Shown: positions 1-8,503, counted from the stretch's first letter. The stretch: DNA of 32,493 bases from Roseateles sp. (GCA_015657635.1 JACDQM010000015.1:1-32493); one strand, 5' to 3'. The notes: generated by a model not told the origin, from the sequence alone. Numbers and translations: made by a program.

Positions 1-20
1 ACTACAAGAATGGTTGCCAT
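1..20 (-). CDS. ntrX: NtrX-type response regulator, first 7 codons only (runs off the left edge)
   Basis: The minus strand from position 20 reads ATG GCA ACC ATT CTT GTA GT, i.e. M-A-T-I-L-V-V, the usual opening of a receiver domain (a hydrophobic beta strand that leads to the acidic pocket). It begins 13 nt after the stop of the ntrY-like kinase gene, with AGCAGG just upstream as a possible ribosome binding site. In this position next to ntrY the expected gene is ntrX, the sigma54-associated response regulator. Only seven residues are visible, so the family rests on context and the start motif. Confidence 0.6.
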
Positions 21-33
21 GTATGCCTGCTGT

Positions 34-2301
34 TCACGCGGCCCTGTTCGCTTCGCCGGGTTCGGACGGGCTGGGTGCAGTCGCGAGTTTTGAAAATGAT
101 AACGAAACTTGAGCCCCGATCGTCGCGGTCACATCCTCACCCGGGGGGTGCAGGTTGCTCAGACGGATCCGCGCGCCGTGCTCGTCGGCAATTTTCTTCA
201 CGACGGCAAGCCCAAGGCCCGTGCCTTTGCTCTTCGTCGTGACGTAGGGCTCGAAAGCCCGCTTCAACACCTTGTCCGCAAAACCGGGCCCATTGTCGCT
301 GACGATCAGGCGCAGCCCGCGCAGCTCGCCGGCGTCGTTGAAGGACTTCTGCGTGCGCACCTGCACATGGCCGTCGGGCCGCTCGCTGACAGCGTCCAGC
401 GCGTTCTGCACCAGGTTGTGGATGACCTGCCGGAGCTGCGAGGTGTCGCCCATGATCAGCGGCAGCTCGGCCGCCAGTTCGGCGTGCAGGCGACCGGCTT
501 CCTGGGCCGGCGCATACAGGCCCAGCACTTCAGAGACAAGCGCATTGATGTCCAGCGCGGTGAGCTTGGCCGAGGGCAGGCGCGCATAGTCGCGGAACTC
601 GTTGACCAGCTGCTTCATCGCCTGCACCTGGTTGACGATGGTGCCGACCGAGCGCACCAGCATCGCCTGGTCGGCGCCTTCGAGCTTGGCTTCCAGCTTG
701 TGCTGCAGGCGCTCGGCCGAGAGCTGGATGGGCGTCAGCGGGTTCTTGATCTCATGCGCCAGACGCCGCGCCACCTCGCTCCAGGCCTGCGAGCGCTGCG
801 CCGAGACCACCTCGGAGATGTCATCGAACACCATCAGCCGGCCATCCTGCGGCAGATGGGCGCCGCGCACCAGCAGCGTCAGCGTGTCCTGGCCCTGCTG
901 CAGCTGCAGTTCGAAGGCATCCTGCCAGTGGCCGCGCTCCCCCGCCTCGGGGGCGTCGCTGAGTTGCTCGAAGCGTTGCCAGACCGCCTGGGCAAAGGTC
1001 TCCAGCTCGGGGATGTCTTCCAGGCGGCGGCCCTGGTAGGCCGACAGCGGCAGGCGCAGGATGCGCGTGGCGCCGGGGTTCACCGTCTCGATGACGTGGC
1101 GCGAGTCGAACACGATCACGCCGGCGGTCAGGTTGTCCAGGATGGTCTGCAGATTGGTGCGGGCGCTTTCCAGCTGCGCCACGCTGCGCTCCACCAGCGC
1201 TCGGGCATCGGCCAGCTGGTCGGTCATGTCGGCAAAGGAGCGTGTCAGGCCGCCCAGTTCATCGCGCGAGGCCAGCACGGGCTTGCGCGTCAGGTCGCCC
1301 TTGGCCACCTGGCGCATGCCATCGGCCAGCAGAAGCAGCGGCCGCGCCAGCTGATTGCCCAAGGTGACGGCCAGCAGCAGGGCCGCAAACACCGCCAGGA
1401 TCAGCACCAGGGTCAGCGTGCCCAGATACATGCGGCGCAGGCCATCGCGCTCCAGCGCGCGCTGCTGGTATTCGCTGCTGGCCGTCTGCACCGCCAGCGC
1501 ATTGGCCAGCACCTGGGCCGGCACGCGCTGCACCACCATCAGATAGCGGTCGCCGCCGCCCAGCTGAAACTGGCTGCTGGGCAGCAGCGCCAGCGCGCGG
1601 ATGCGGGCCTGGCCCTGCAGGGCCTGTGCCTCGTCCTCCAGGCCTTCGAGCTGGCTGATCACGCCGGCCGAGCGGGCCTGGCGCATCAGGTTGGCCGAGG
1701 GCCGATCAGGGGTCAGCGAGCTGGTGTCGCCACCCACGGCCAGCAGAATCTGGCCATTGCTGCCCACGAAGGCCACGCTGCGCGCCAGCATCTGCTCACG
1801 CAGGCGCTCCAGCGTCAGGGTCTGTGGCAAGGTGCCGGCTTCGCCCAGGCGGTCGGCGGCATCGCGGGTCTTGTTGCCCAGCTCGTCCACCAGGCCGTCC
1901 AGCGTCACCCGGCCGAGGTTCAGGCCGGCCTCCAGCGCCCCGGCCAAGCGCACATCGAACCAGCTTTCGATGCTGCGGTTCACGAACTGGTAGGACACGG
2001 TGTAGATCAGCAGACCGGGCACCAGTCCGACCAGCGCAAAGATGCCGGCCAGCTTCAGCAGCAGCCGGCTGCCGAACTTGCCGCGCCGCACCCGCAGCGC
2101 CAGGCGCAGCGCAGCCGCGCCGATCACCAGAACCAGCACCGTCGCCACCGTGGCGTTGAGCCAGAACAGCCAGACGTAATGCCGCTCGAAGAAGCCGCGC
2201 GGCGCGGTGGCGCCGATCGACAGCAGGAAGGCCAGCACACCGCCGGCGCCGGTGACGGCCACCAGCGAAACCAGCCAGGCCCAGCGCGCGGCCTTGCTCA
2301 T
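34..2301 (-). CDS. ntrY: NtrY-type membrane sensor histidine kinase
   Basis: A 755-residue sensor kinase, the partner of NtrX in nitrogen/redox signalling. Hydrophobic segments lie near residues 7-30, 42-68, 79-103 and 292-315, and the stretch between the last two is the likely periplasmic sensor. HAMP follows at about 315-368, PAS at about 375-500, and the HisKA phosphoacceptor box contains LAHEIKNPLTP with His516. The HATPase_c domain shows the N box (HNLVQNALDAV), G1 (DNGPGF), F box (FEPYVTT) and G2 (GTGLGLAVVKK). The length matches the NtrY family. The ATG overlaps the stop of the DUF4390 gene as ATGA, which indicates translational coupling, and ntrX follows 13 nt downstream. The signal sensed cannot be told from sequence. 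Family assignment is firm; the NtrY name rests on architecture and on the rsmB-DUF4390 neighbourhood typical of Burkholderiales. Confidence 0.9.
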   Translation of the reverse strand: MSKAARWAWLVSLVAVTGAGGVLAFLLSIGATAPRGFFERHYVWLFWLNATVATVLVLVIGAAALRLALRVRRGKFGSRLLLKLAGIFALVGLVPGLLIYTVSYQFVNRSIESWFDVRLAGALEAGLNLGRVTLDGLVDELGNKTRDAADRLGEAGTLPQTLTLERLREQMLARSVAFVGSNGQILLAVGGDTSSLTPDRPSANLMRQARSAGVISQLEGLEDEAQALQGQARIRALALLPSSQFQLGGGDRYLMVVQRVPAQVLANALAVQTASSEYQQRALERDGLRRMYLGTLTLVLILAVFAALLLAVTLGNQLARPLLLLADGMRQVAKGDLTRKPVLASRDELGGLTRSFADMTDQLADARALVERSVAQLESARTNLQTILDNLTAGVIVFDSRHVIETVNPGATRILRLPLSAYQGRRLEDIPELETFAQAVWQRFEQLSDAPEAGERGHWQDAFELQLQQGQDTLTLLVRGAHLPQDGRLMVFDDISEVVSAQRSQAWSEVARRLAHEIKNPLTPIQLSAERLQHKLEAKLEGADQAMLVRSVGTIVNQVQAMKQLVNEFRDYARLPSAKLTALDINALVSEVLGLYAPAQEAGRLHAELAAELPLIMGDTSQLRQVIHNLVQNALDAVSERPDGHVQVRTQKSFNDAGELRGLRLIVSDNGPGFADKVLKRAFEPYVTTKSKGTGLGLAVVKKIADEHGARIRLSNLHPPGEDVTATIGAQVSLSFSKLATAPSPSEPGEANRAA

Positions 2302-2906
2302 GGCTTGATCTGGCTCGTGAAATCCGGGTTGAGCGTCAGCGTGCGCGCCACGCCCAGGGTCCAGCCTTGCGGCGCACCCAGGCCGATCTGCATCGGACGC
2401 GGCAGCTGGCTGGTGTCGAGCCGGTAGCTGAATTCGATGTAGTGGCGCGCATCGTCCTCGACCTCACGCGCCTCGGCGATCCGCCAGCCGGAAATGCCCT
2501 GCAGACTGGCCAGCGCCTCGCTCAGGCCGGCATAGCTGCGGTGCAGGCCGCCGGTACTGACACGGTATTGACGGGTCAAGGGTTGCCAGGCCAGGCGCCA
2601 GGTGCGGCTGACCCGCGCCACGCGGGCATCACGCCAATACCAGCGCGAGCGCCACAGCGAGGCCTCGGCCACGAAGTAGATCGGCACGCCCTTGTGCAGC
2701 GCATCGTCCACCGTGCGGGGCAGCTCGAAGCGGGTGCTGAAGCTCAGCTCCAGCGCCTCCTCGCTGCGTTCGGTGGCCAGCTGGGTCAGCTCCACCACAT
2801 CGGCCCGAACGGCCAACGGCGTCAGCCCAACGAACAGCAGCACCAGCACGAACTGGCAGAGCCAGGCCGTGAGGCGCGGAAGACGAAGGGCGATGGAGGG
2901 CAGCAA
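2298..2906 (-). CDS. DUF4390 family exported protein
   Basis: A 202-residue protein with an N-terminal hydrophobic stretch (about residues 14-35, ending in the signal-peptidase-like sequence PLAVRAD), so it is probably exported or anchored to the inner membrane. The mature part contains the family pattern: an acidic beta-rich start, then a segment with LWRSRWYWRD and a W-R-L-A-W-Q-P-L-T-R-Q-Y block, typical of DUF4390. Its function is not known. It starts 4 nt after the rsmB stop, and its own stop overlaps the ntrY start, so it is the middle gene of a tight rsmB-DUF4390-ntrY-ntrX operon. This fixed position in Burkholderiales suggests a link to NtrYX signalling, but that is inference. Confidence 0.85.
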   Translation of the reverse strand: MLPSIALRLPRLTAWLCQFVLVLLFVGLTPLAVRADVVELTQLATERSEEALELSFSTRFELPRTVDDALHKGVPIYFVAEASLWRSRWYWRDARVARVSRTWRLAWQPLTRQYRVSTGGLHRSYAGLSEALASLQGISGWRIAEAREVEDDARHYIEFSYRLDTSQLPRPMQIGLGAPQGWTLGVARTLTLNPDFTSQIKP

Positions 2907-2910
2907 AGTT

Positions 2911-4263
2911 CTAGTTCTTCACCAGCAGGGCGTAGAAGAAGCCGTCGACCATCGACGCCCCGCCGCCCGCGTTCGGGCCATTGTCGGCCAGGGGCAGCAG
3001 ATGCCCGGTGACGCCCTCCACGGCCAGCGCCCGCGCGTCGCCGTGGCGTTGCATAAATGCATCGACCTGGGCCTGCCCCTCGGCTTTGAAGATCGAGCAG
3101 GTGGCGTAGACCAGCCGGCCGCCGGCCTTCAGCGTGGGCCACAGCGCGTCCAGCAGCCCCGCCTGGATCTCGGCCAGCGCGCCGATGTCGCCGGGCCGGC
3201 GCAGCCAGCGTACGTCGGGGTGGCGCCGCACGATGCCTGAGGCGCTGCAGGGCGCGTCCAGCAGGATGGCGTCGAACAGCTGGCCGTCCCACCAGCTGGC
3301 GGTCTGGCGCGCATCAGCCGCCTTCAGGCGGGCGCGCAGCTGCAGGCGGCGCAGGGTGTCCTGCACACGGTTCAGGCGCTGGGCGTCGGCATCCAGTGCC
3401 AGCAGGTCCAGATCGGCCAACTCCAGCAGGTGCGCGGTCTTGCCCCCCGGCGCCGAGCAGGCGTCCAGCACCCGCGCATCCGGCGGCAGCGGGGCCAGGT
3501 CTTGCCGCTCGCCCAGCAACAGGGGCGCGGCCAGCTGGGCGGCCACGTCCTGCACCGACACCAGGCCCTGATCAAAGCCCGGCAAGGCCGTCACCGGCAC
3601 CGCCTTCTCAAGAATCAGCCCCTGCGGCGCCAGCGGCCCGGCCAGCCGCGCGGCGATGCCCACGGCCGCCAGCCTTTCCAGGTAGGCCTGCGCTGTCAGA
3701 TGGCGCGCGTTGACGCGCAAGCTCATCGGCGGATGCTGGTTGTTGGCCTGCAGAATGGCCTGCCACTGGCTGGGCCAGTCCTGGCGCAGGCGCTCGATCC
3801 ACCAGGGCGGATGGTTGAAGGCACCTTGCGGATCACGCTGGGCGGCCGCCACCACGGCATCGCGCTCACGCAGAAAGCGCCGCAGCACCGCGTTGACGAA
3901 GCCGGCCGCGGCGGGCGCGCGCTTTTGCATCGCCTGCACCGCCTGGTCCACCACGGTGTGCTCGGCATAGGGCGGCTCGGCACTGGGCCACAGCAGGGCC
4001 AGCGCGCTGACCAGCAGGCTGTCCACCCGCGGCGGCGGGTTCTTGGGCGCCAGATGGGCGCGCGCGGCCTGCGCGCTGCCCAGCAGACGCAGCACATGAA
4101 AACTCAAGGCCTGGGTGCCGGGCCGCAGATCGGCCGGGCAGCGCGCCAGCACATCGGTCAGCGAGCGCCCTTCGCGCACCGCCTGCACGGCATCGGCCAC
4201 CTGGCCCAGCAGGCGGTTCAGAGGCACGCCCAGCGTGCCGGAAGAGGGAGAAGAAGCTGTCAC
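2911..4263 (-). CDS. rsmB: 16S rRNA (cytosine(967)-C(5))-methyltransferase RsmB
   Basis: A 450-residue SAM-dependent RNA methyltransferase that makes m5C967 in 16S rRNA. The first ~140 residues form the NusB-like RNA-binding domain (ending in FVNAVLRRFLRER), followed by the Rossmann methyltransferase. Motif I is LDACSAPGGKTAHLLEL (about 267-283). The two catalytic cysteines are Cys339 in DAPCSASG and Cys389 in YATCSIF. The length fits the family (429 in E. coli). The likely start is a GTG at 4263; no in-frame ATG offers a better N-terminus and no strong Shine-Dalgarno is visible. It is the first gene of the rsmB-DUF4390-ntrYX operon and is divergent from folE across a 113-bp spacer. In other species rsmB often follows fmt, which is not here. 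Confidence 0.93.
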   Translation of the reverse strand: MTASSPSSGTLGVPLNRLLGQVADAVQAVREGRSLTDVLARCPADLRPGTQALSFHVLRLLGSAQAARAHLAPKNPPPRVDSLLVSALALLWPSAEPPYAEHTVVDQAVQAMQKRAPAAAGFVNAVLRRFLRERDAVVAAAQRDPQGAFNHPPWWIERLRQDWPSQWQAILQANNQHPPMSLRVNARHLTAQAYLERLAAVGIAARLAGPLAPQGLILEKAVPVTALPGFDQGLVSVQDVAAQLAAPLLLGERQDLAPLPPDARVLDACSAPGGKTAHLLELADLDLLALDADAQRLNRVQDTLRRLQLRARLKAADARQTASWWDGQLFDAILLDAPCSASGIVRRHPDVRWLRRPGDIGALAEIQAGLLDALWPTLKAGGRLVYATCSIFKAEGQAQVDAFMQRHGDARALAVEGVTGHLLPLADNGPNAGGGASMVDGFFYALLVKN

Positions 4264-4376
4264 GCGCCGCAGTGTAGGGCTTGGAGGTTTTGCGCCTGGC
4301 GCACGGCCCTGATATCGCAGGGTCTTGAACTTGCACTCACAATCGGCACCAGAGACGACGAAGACCGAGGATTCCC

Positions 4377-5111
4377 ATGAACGGCAAAGTGGGCCAGACG
4401 CCCGAACAAATTTTTCGCAGCGAGGCTGAGCTGGCCGCGCTGCCCGCCTCCGAACGGATCCGCTACCGCCTGGTGGCGGCCGGCTGCCGCCATCACGCCA
4501 ACGACAACATCGCGGCCTATGTCGAGGAGGGCGAGCTCGACGAGCTGCAGGCCGAGGTGCAGGCCAAGCTGCAGGAGGTGCTGCGTGCGCTGGTGATCGA
4601 TACCGACAGCGACCACAACACCCAGGAAACTGCCAAGCGCGTGGCCAAGATGTATCTCCGCGAGATCTTCAAGGGCCGCTATGCCGATGCGCCCGCGGTG
4701 ACCGAGTTCCCCAACGTCACGCGCCTGAACGAGCTGATGATCGTCGGCCCGATCACCGTGCGCAGCGCCTGCTCGCACCACCTCTGCCCCATCATGGGCC
4801 GGGTCTGGATCGGCCTGCTGCCCAACGAGCACAGCAACCTGATCGGCCTGTCCAAATATGCCCGCCTGTGCGACTGGATCATGAGCCGGCCGCAGATCCA
4901 GGAAGAGGCCGTCACCATGCTGGCCAACGAGCTGCAGGAGCGCGTGCAGCCCGACGGCCTGGCCATCGTGATGGAAGCCGACCATTTCTGCATGCACTGG
5001 CGCGGCGTCAAGGACATCGACTCGATGATGACCAACAGTGTGATGCGCGGTGCCTTCCTGAAGGACGCCAACCTGCGCCGCGAGTTCCTCTCGCTGCTCA
5101 GCAAGAAGTGA
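4377..5111 (+). CDS. folE: GTP cyclohydrolase I
   Basis: A 244-residue enzyme converting GTP to 7,8-dihydroneopterin triphosphate, the first step of tetrahydrofolate synthesis; it is a cytosolic decamer. The zinc site and active site are visible: ACSHHLCP (about 150-157) supplies the Cys and His ligands, and HFCMHWRG supplies the third ligand (Cys). The family signature GLSKYARL is present. The N-terminal ~60 residues are longer than in E. coli FolE, as is common in beta- and gammaproteobacterial variants. Start: ATG preceded by CGAGGATTCCC, an acceptable SD at 7 nt. The BLUF gene follows 29 nt downstream on the same strand, so the two are probably co-transcribed. Divergent from rsmB. Confidence 0.95.
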   Translation: MNGKVGQTPEQIFRSEAELAALPASERIRYRLVAAGCRHHANDNIAAYVEEGELDELQAEVQAKLQEVLRALVIDTDSDHNTQETAKRVAKMYLREIFKGRYADAPAVTEFPNVTRLNELMIVGPITVRSACSHHLCPIMGRVWIGLLPNEHSNLIGLSKYARLCDWIMSRPQIQEEAVTMLANELQERVQPDGLAIVMEADHFCMHWRGVKDIDSMMTNSVMRGAFLKDANLRREFLSLLSKK

Positions 5112-5140
5112 CCCTGACCCGATAGCCCCCGGAGATTCCG

Positions 5141-5563
5141 ATGCTTGTCCGCCTCCTCTACGCCAGCCGCGCCGCCAGCCCCTTGGGCGAGGCCGAGCTG
5201 AGCGCCATCGTCAAGAAATCCCGCGAACACAACCCGGCCGAGGGCCTGACCGGCCTGCTCTGCTACACCGACGGCATCTTCATCCAGGTGCTCGAAGGCG
5301 GCCGCAGCGCGGTCAACGCGCGCTACAAGCACATCATCGACGACCCGCGCCACAAGGACGTGATGCTGCTCAGCTACACGGAAATCACCGAGCGCCACTT
5401 CGCCGGCTGGAGCATGGGCCAGGTCAATCTGCACCGGCTCAATCCGGCGCTGATGCTCAAGTACGGCGAGAGCACCAAGCTCGACCCCTATGCGATGAGC
5501 GGCGCCACGCTGATGAAGCTGTTCGAGGAACTGGTCAACAGCGGCGCCATCGTCTGCGCCTGA
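5141..5563 (+). CDS. Short BLUF-domain blue-light photoreceptor
   Basis: A 140-residue stand-alone BLUF protein that binds FAD non-covalently and responds to blue light. All residues of the photocycle are present and keep a constant offset of 14 from AppA numbering: Tyr7 (AppA Tyr21), Asn31 (Asn45), Gln49 (Gln63), Trp90 (Trp104) and Met92 (Met106). The domain fills residues 1-95, and a C-terminal cap of about 45 residues (two predicted helices) follows, as in PixD/Slr1694-type short BLUF proteins. No EAL, GGDEF or other output domain is fused, so output must come from a protein partner. Start has GGAG 8 nt upstream. It sits 29 nt after folE. A 115-bp palindromic repeat begins 15 nt after its stop. 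Confidence 0.93.
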   Translation: MLVRLLYASRAASPLGEAELSAIVKKSREHNPAEGLTGLLCYTDGIFIQVLEGGRSAVNARYKHIIDDPRHKDVMLLSYTEITERHFAGWSMGQVNLHRLNPALMLKYGESTKLDPYAMSGATLMKLFEELVNSGAIVCA

Positions 5564-5578
5564 GCGCGCGCCGTATCA

Positions 5579-5693
5579 AGAGTGGCTGACAAAAGCCAGC
5601 GAAGCGGTTCTGGCTAGGCGCCCTGGCGCAGACAGTACACGCAGGTACGGCAAGCCAGGGCAACGACGCCAGAAGGCTTTTGTCAGACGCTCT
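5579..5693. repeat. 115-bp dispersed imperfect palindrome, copy 1
   Basis: This stretch is about 90% identical, with no gaps, to 16512-16626. Ends are inverted: AGAGTGGCTGACAAAAGCC (5579-5597) pairs with GGCTTTTGTCAGACGCTCT (5675-5693). Inside are further pairs, such as GGTTCTGGC with GCCAGAAGG and GCCCTGG with CCAGGGC. It lies between the convergent BLUF (+) and LemA-like (-) genes and touches the TAG stop of the latter (5692-5694). As RNA it would form one long stem with internal loops, so it may end or protect transcripts from both sides. No coding capacity is likely; the short frames through it are by-products. Origin and function are unknown. Confidence 0.85.
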
Positions 5694-6234
5694 AGACGGA
5701 GCGCGCCGGCCCGAAGCCGTAGAAGCTGGCCAGAACCCGCGTGGGGAACTGCTCGGCCGCGAGGTTGTACTTTTCAACCGCCTGGTTGAAGACCTGTCGC
5801 GCAAAGGCCCGCTGGCGCTCAACCATCTTGAGCTCATCCACCAGCGCCATCACCTCGCCCTGGTGATGCAGCTCGCTGTGGTGCTCCACCAGGCTCATCA
5901 ACCTTGTGAGCGCTGCGGCATGAAGGGCCGTGGCCACCGCCAGTGCGGCCACCGGATCGCCCGCATGCGGCTTGGCCCGCACCGCCTGCGCGGCAGTTTG
6001 CGCCTCGGCCTGCGCCGCTTCCAGTGCATCGAAGGTGGCGTGCTCATTGGGCAGTTGCGGCCGCAAGAGCGTCAGCAGCACGCGGCAATGCGCGGCGCGC
6101 GCACTCAGCGCCTGATCCAGCTGCACATAGGCCGCGCCAATGGCATTGCGCAGCGCCATCAGGCGGTTGTAGGCGCCCACGCCCCAGAAGAACAGCAGGG
6201 CCAGGAACAGCCAGCCGAGCCAGGACCAGTCCAT
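5692..6234 (-). CDS. LemA family membrane protein
   Basis: A 180-residue protein with one N-terminal membrane segment (about residues 5-22, WLGWLFLALLFFWGVGAYNRL) followed by a helical domain. Features of the LemA family are the YNRLMALRNAIGAAYVQLD stretch right after the membrane helix and, near the C-terminus, YNLAAEQFPTRVLASFYGF. LemA proteins have a short periplasmic tail and a cytoplasmic helical bundle; their biochemical role is unknown. The ATG overlaps the queC stop as TGATG, so it is the last gene of a coupled proA-queC-lemA set. Functional linkage to queuosine or proline synthesis is not evident and may simply reflect co-transcription. The TAG stop is overlapped by the 115-bp repeat. 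Confidence 0.8.
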   Translation of the reverse strand: MDWSWLGWLFLALLFFWGVGAYNRLMALRNAIGAAYVQLDQALSARAAHCRVLLTLLRPQLPNEHATFDALEAAQAEAQTAAQAVRAKPHAGDPVAALAVATALHAAALTRLMSLVEHHSELHHQGEVMALVDELKMVERQRAFARQVFNQAVEKYNLAAEQFPTRVLASFYGFGPARSV

Positions 6235-6956
6235 CAGTGGGCCACCGCCGCAATGAACTCGTTATAGCCCTTGGCTCGCAACTCGCAAGCGGGGCAGTGG
6301 CCACAGCCATGGCCCCACGCATGCAGTGTGCCGCGCTCACCCAGATAGCAGGTGTGCGTGTGCTCAACGATCAGCGCATTCAGCGCCGCGCCGCCCAGCT
6401 GCTGCGTCATCGCCCAGGTCTGCGCCTTGGTGATGAACATCAGCGGTGTCTCCAGCGTCATCGGCGCATCCAGCCCCAGGCTCAGCGCCACCTGCAAGGC
6501 CTTCAGCGTGTTGTCGCGGCAGTCCGGATAGCCCGAGTAGTCGGTCTCGCACATGCCGCCCACCAGCACCGAGGCGCCGCGCCGATAGGCCAAGGTCGCC
6601 GCAAAGGTCAGGAACAGCAGGTTGCGCCCCGGCACGAAGGTATTCGGCAGGCCGTTGGCCTGCATCTCGATGGCGCGCTCGGCCGTCAATGCGGTGTCCG
6701 AGATCTGGCCCAGCAGCGCCAGATCCAGCACATGGTCCTCGCCCAGCTTGGCGCCCCACTGCGGGAACTGCCGCACCAGCTCGGCGCGCACCGTCTGGCG
6801 GCATTCCAGCTCGATGCGGTGGCGCTGGCCGTAGTCAAAACCAATCGTCTCGACCTCGGCATAACGCTCCAGCGCCCAGGCCAGGCAGGCGGTCGAATCC
6901 TGGCCGCCGGAGAACAGCACCAGCGCCTTGCGCGAGGACGCATCCACCTTCGTCAT
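6234..6956 (-). CDS. queC: 7-cyano-7-deazaguanine synthase QueC
   Basis: A 240-residue ATP-dependent enzyme that converts 7-carboxy-7-deazaguanine to preQ0 for queuosine tRNA modification. The N-terminal PP-loop is [30 protein letters not shown] and [12 protein letters not shown] are family signatures. The C-terminal zinc site has four cysteines: CYLGERG, then [13 protein letters not shown] chose the ATG at 6956 because it overlaps the proA stop (ATGA) and gives [15 protein letters not shown]; an upstream in-frame ATG would add 11 residues lacking similarity to the family. The other preQ0 genes (queD, queE, folE2-type) are not adjacent, although folE lies 1.1 kb away on the other strand and makes the same dihydroneopterin triphosphate precursor. 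Confidence 0.95.
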   Translation of the reverse strand: MTKVDASSRKALVLFSGGQDSTACLAWALERYAEVETIGFDYGQRHRIELECRQTVRAELVRQFPQWGAKLGEDHVLDLALLGQISDTALTAERAIEMQANGLPNTFVPGRNLLFLTFAATLAYRRGASVLVGGMCETDYSGYPDCRDNTLKALQVALSLGLDAPMTLETPLMFITKAQTWAMTQQLGGAALNALIVEHTHTCYLGERGTLHAWGHGCGHCPACELRAKGYNEFIAAVAH

Positions 6957-8230
6957 TGCCGCACCTCGCCCTGCCCCAGCACGATCCACTTCATCGAGGT
7001 CAGGCCTTCCAGGCCCACCGGGCCGCGGGCGTGGAACTTGTCGGTGGAGATGCCGATCTCGGCGCCCAGGCCGTATTCAAACCCGTCGGCAAAGCGCGTG
7101 CTGGCATTGACCATCACGCTGGCCGAGTCCACTTCGCGCAGGAAGCGCATCGCGTTCGGATGGTTGGTCGTCAGGATCGCGTCGGTGTGGTGCGAGCCAT
7201 AGCGGTTGATGTGCGCGATGGCCTCATCCAGGCTGTCCACCACCTTGATGCTGATGACGGGCGCCAGGTATTCCTCGCTCCAGTCGGCCTCGGTGGCCGC
7301 GGCCAGCTTGGCACCGGGCAGCGGGCCCAGCAGAGCCAGCGTGCGCGGGCAGCCGCGCATCTCCACGCCCTTGGCCGCGAAGATGGCGCCGATCTGCGGC
7401 AGAAAGGCTGCCGCCTGCGCTGCATGCACCAGCAGCGACTCGGTCGCGTTGCAGGGGCTGTATTTCTGCGTCTTGGCGTTGTCCACCACGGTGAGCGCCT
7501 GCGCGAGGTCGACTTCAGCATCCACATAGCTGTGGCAATTGCCGTCCAGATGCTTGATCACCGGCACCTTGGCCTCGAGGCTGATGCGCTCGATCAGGCC
7601 CTTGCCGCCCCGCGGGATGATCACGTCCACATACTCGGGCATCGCGATCAACAGGCCCACGGCAGCGCGGTCGGTGGTGTTGATCAGCTGCACGGCCATG
7701 CGCGGCAGGCCGGCCTCTTCCAGCGCGTCGCCCACCAGCTGGGCCAGCGCCAGATTGGAATGAATGGCTTCGGAGCCGCCGCGCAGGATGCAGGCATTGC
7801 CGCTCTTGATCGCCAGCGAGGCGGCCTCGATGGTCACATTGGGCCGGCTCTCGTAAATCATGCCGAACACGCCCAGCGGCACGCGCATCTGCCCCACGCT
7901 GATGCCGGTGGGGCGGCGCTTCACGCCGGTGATCTCGCCAATGGGGTCAGGCATTGCGGCCAGCTGCTCGCAGCCTTCGGCCACGGTGGCGATCACCGCT
8001 GGCGTCAGCTTCAGGCGGTCGCGCATTGGCGCGTCCAGGCCGCTGGCGGCGGCCAGATCGCGCGCATTGGCTTCGGCCAGCGCCGGCCCCTGCTCGCGCA
8101 GGCGGCGCGCCAATGCCAGCAAGGCCTTGTTCTTGGCCAAGGTGCTGGCCGCGGCCATGCGGACCGAAGCGGCGCGGGCGGCCTGGCCCACGCCGTTCAT
8201 GTAGGCGTCGAGATCGGTGGTGCTGCTCAT
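6953..8230 (-). CDS. proA: Glutamate-5-semialdehyde dehydrogenase (gamma-glutamyl phosphate reductase)
   Basis: A 425-residue NADPH-dependent enzyme that reduces gamma-glutamyl phosphate to glutamate-5-semialdehyde, the second step of proline synthesis. It belongs to the ALDH superfamily. Visible signatures are the [17 protein letters not shown] block (about 117-133), the glycine-rich [10 protein letters not shown] and the catalytic Cys260 in [12 protein letters not shown]. The C-terminus has [11 protein letters not shown]-like [20 protein letters not shown]. Start: ATG at 8230 (MSSTTDLD) gives the usual length; an in-frame ATG at 8242 (four residues longer) cannot be excluded. Neither has a strong SD. 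It heads the coupled proA-queC-lemA set. proB is not adjacent, which is usual in this order. Confidence 0.95.
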   Translation of the reverse strand: MSSTTDLDAYMNGVGQAARAASVRMAAASTLAKNKALLALARRLREQGPALAEANARDLAAASGLDAPMRDRLKLTPAVIATVAEGCEQLAAMPDPIGEITGVKRRPTGISVGQMRVPLGVFGMIYESRPNVTIEAASLAIKSGNACILRGGSEAIHSNLALAQLVGDALEEAGLPRMAVQLINTTDRAAVGLLIAMPEYVDVIIPRGGKGLIERISLEAKVPVIKHLDGNCHSYVDAEVDLAQALTVVDNAKTQKYSPCNATESLLVHAAQAAAFLPQIGAIFAAKGVEMRGCPRTLALLGPLPGAKLAAATEADWSEEYLAPVISIKVVDSLDEAIAHINRYGSHHTDAILTTNHPNAMRFLREVDSASVMVNASTRFADGFEYGLGAEIGISTDKFHARGPVGLEGLTSMKWIVLGQGEVRQ

Positions 8231-8331
8231 GATGAGCGGCATTCTCGCTGATCGGGCTGCAGGGCCGTTGGGTGAGTGGCAGCGCGTCTGATGCCTGGCT
8301 TGCCCCGAACCGTGGCGCGTTGCGGAACCGG

Positions 8332-8503
8332 GTAGGTTGGAGTGAGCCTGCGAACTCCAACATTCCCCGTCGGGCGACGCCCATGCGCGGACCCCGCCGG
8401 AGATTCCCGGCGCGAGGTGCTTACGGCTCCACGCGGAGTCGGGGAAGGGCAAGTGCTCCAGTGTGCGACGGCGTTGGAGTTCACGGTGTGCACTCCAAGC
8501 TAC
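8332..8503. repeat. 172-bp intergenic element with hairpin-forming terminal inverted repeats
   Basis: The 341-bp space between proA and the SLC13 gene contains no credible gene. Its centre is bounded by GTAGGTTGGAGTG at 8332 and, inverted, GTAGCTTGGAGTG ending at 8503. Each terminus is also a hairpin: TTGGAGT/ACTCCAA arms occur at 8338-8360 and 8474-8497. A nested inner pair (TTCCCCG near 8363 and CGGGGAA near 8440) continues the palindrome. It resembles small non-autonomous repeats beginning GTAGGTTGG that I recall from other proteobacterial genomes. Only one copy is in this window. No transposase is present. Confidence 0.65.

Noticed and set aside
109-2427. Plus-strand open frame of about 770 codons opposite ntrY
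   Set aside because: It is antisense to a complete kinase gene, and its Gln/Arg/Ala/His-rich product is the mirror of G/C-rich codons.
5535-5837. Shared peptide (LLASLPWLAVPA...) encoded by both copies of the 115-bp repeat
   Set aside because: The same frame appears in both copies only because the DNA is repeated. Changes between copies preserve stem pairing rather than codons, and no start or SD fits.
8227-8493. Small minus-strand frame through the 172-bp element
   Set aside because: It runs through the inverted repeat ends, and the composition follows the repeat, not a gene.
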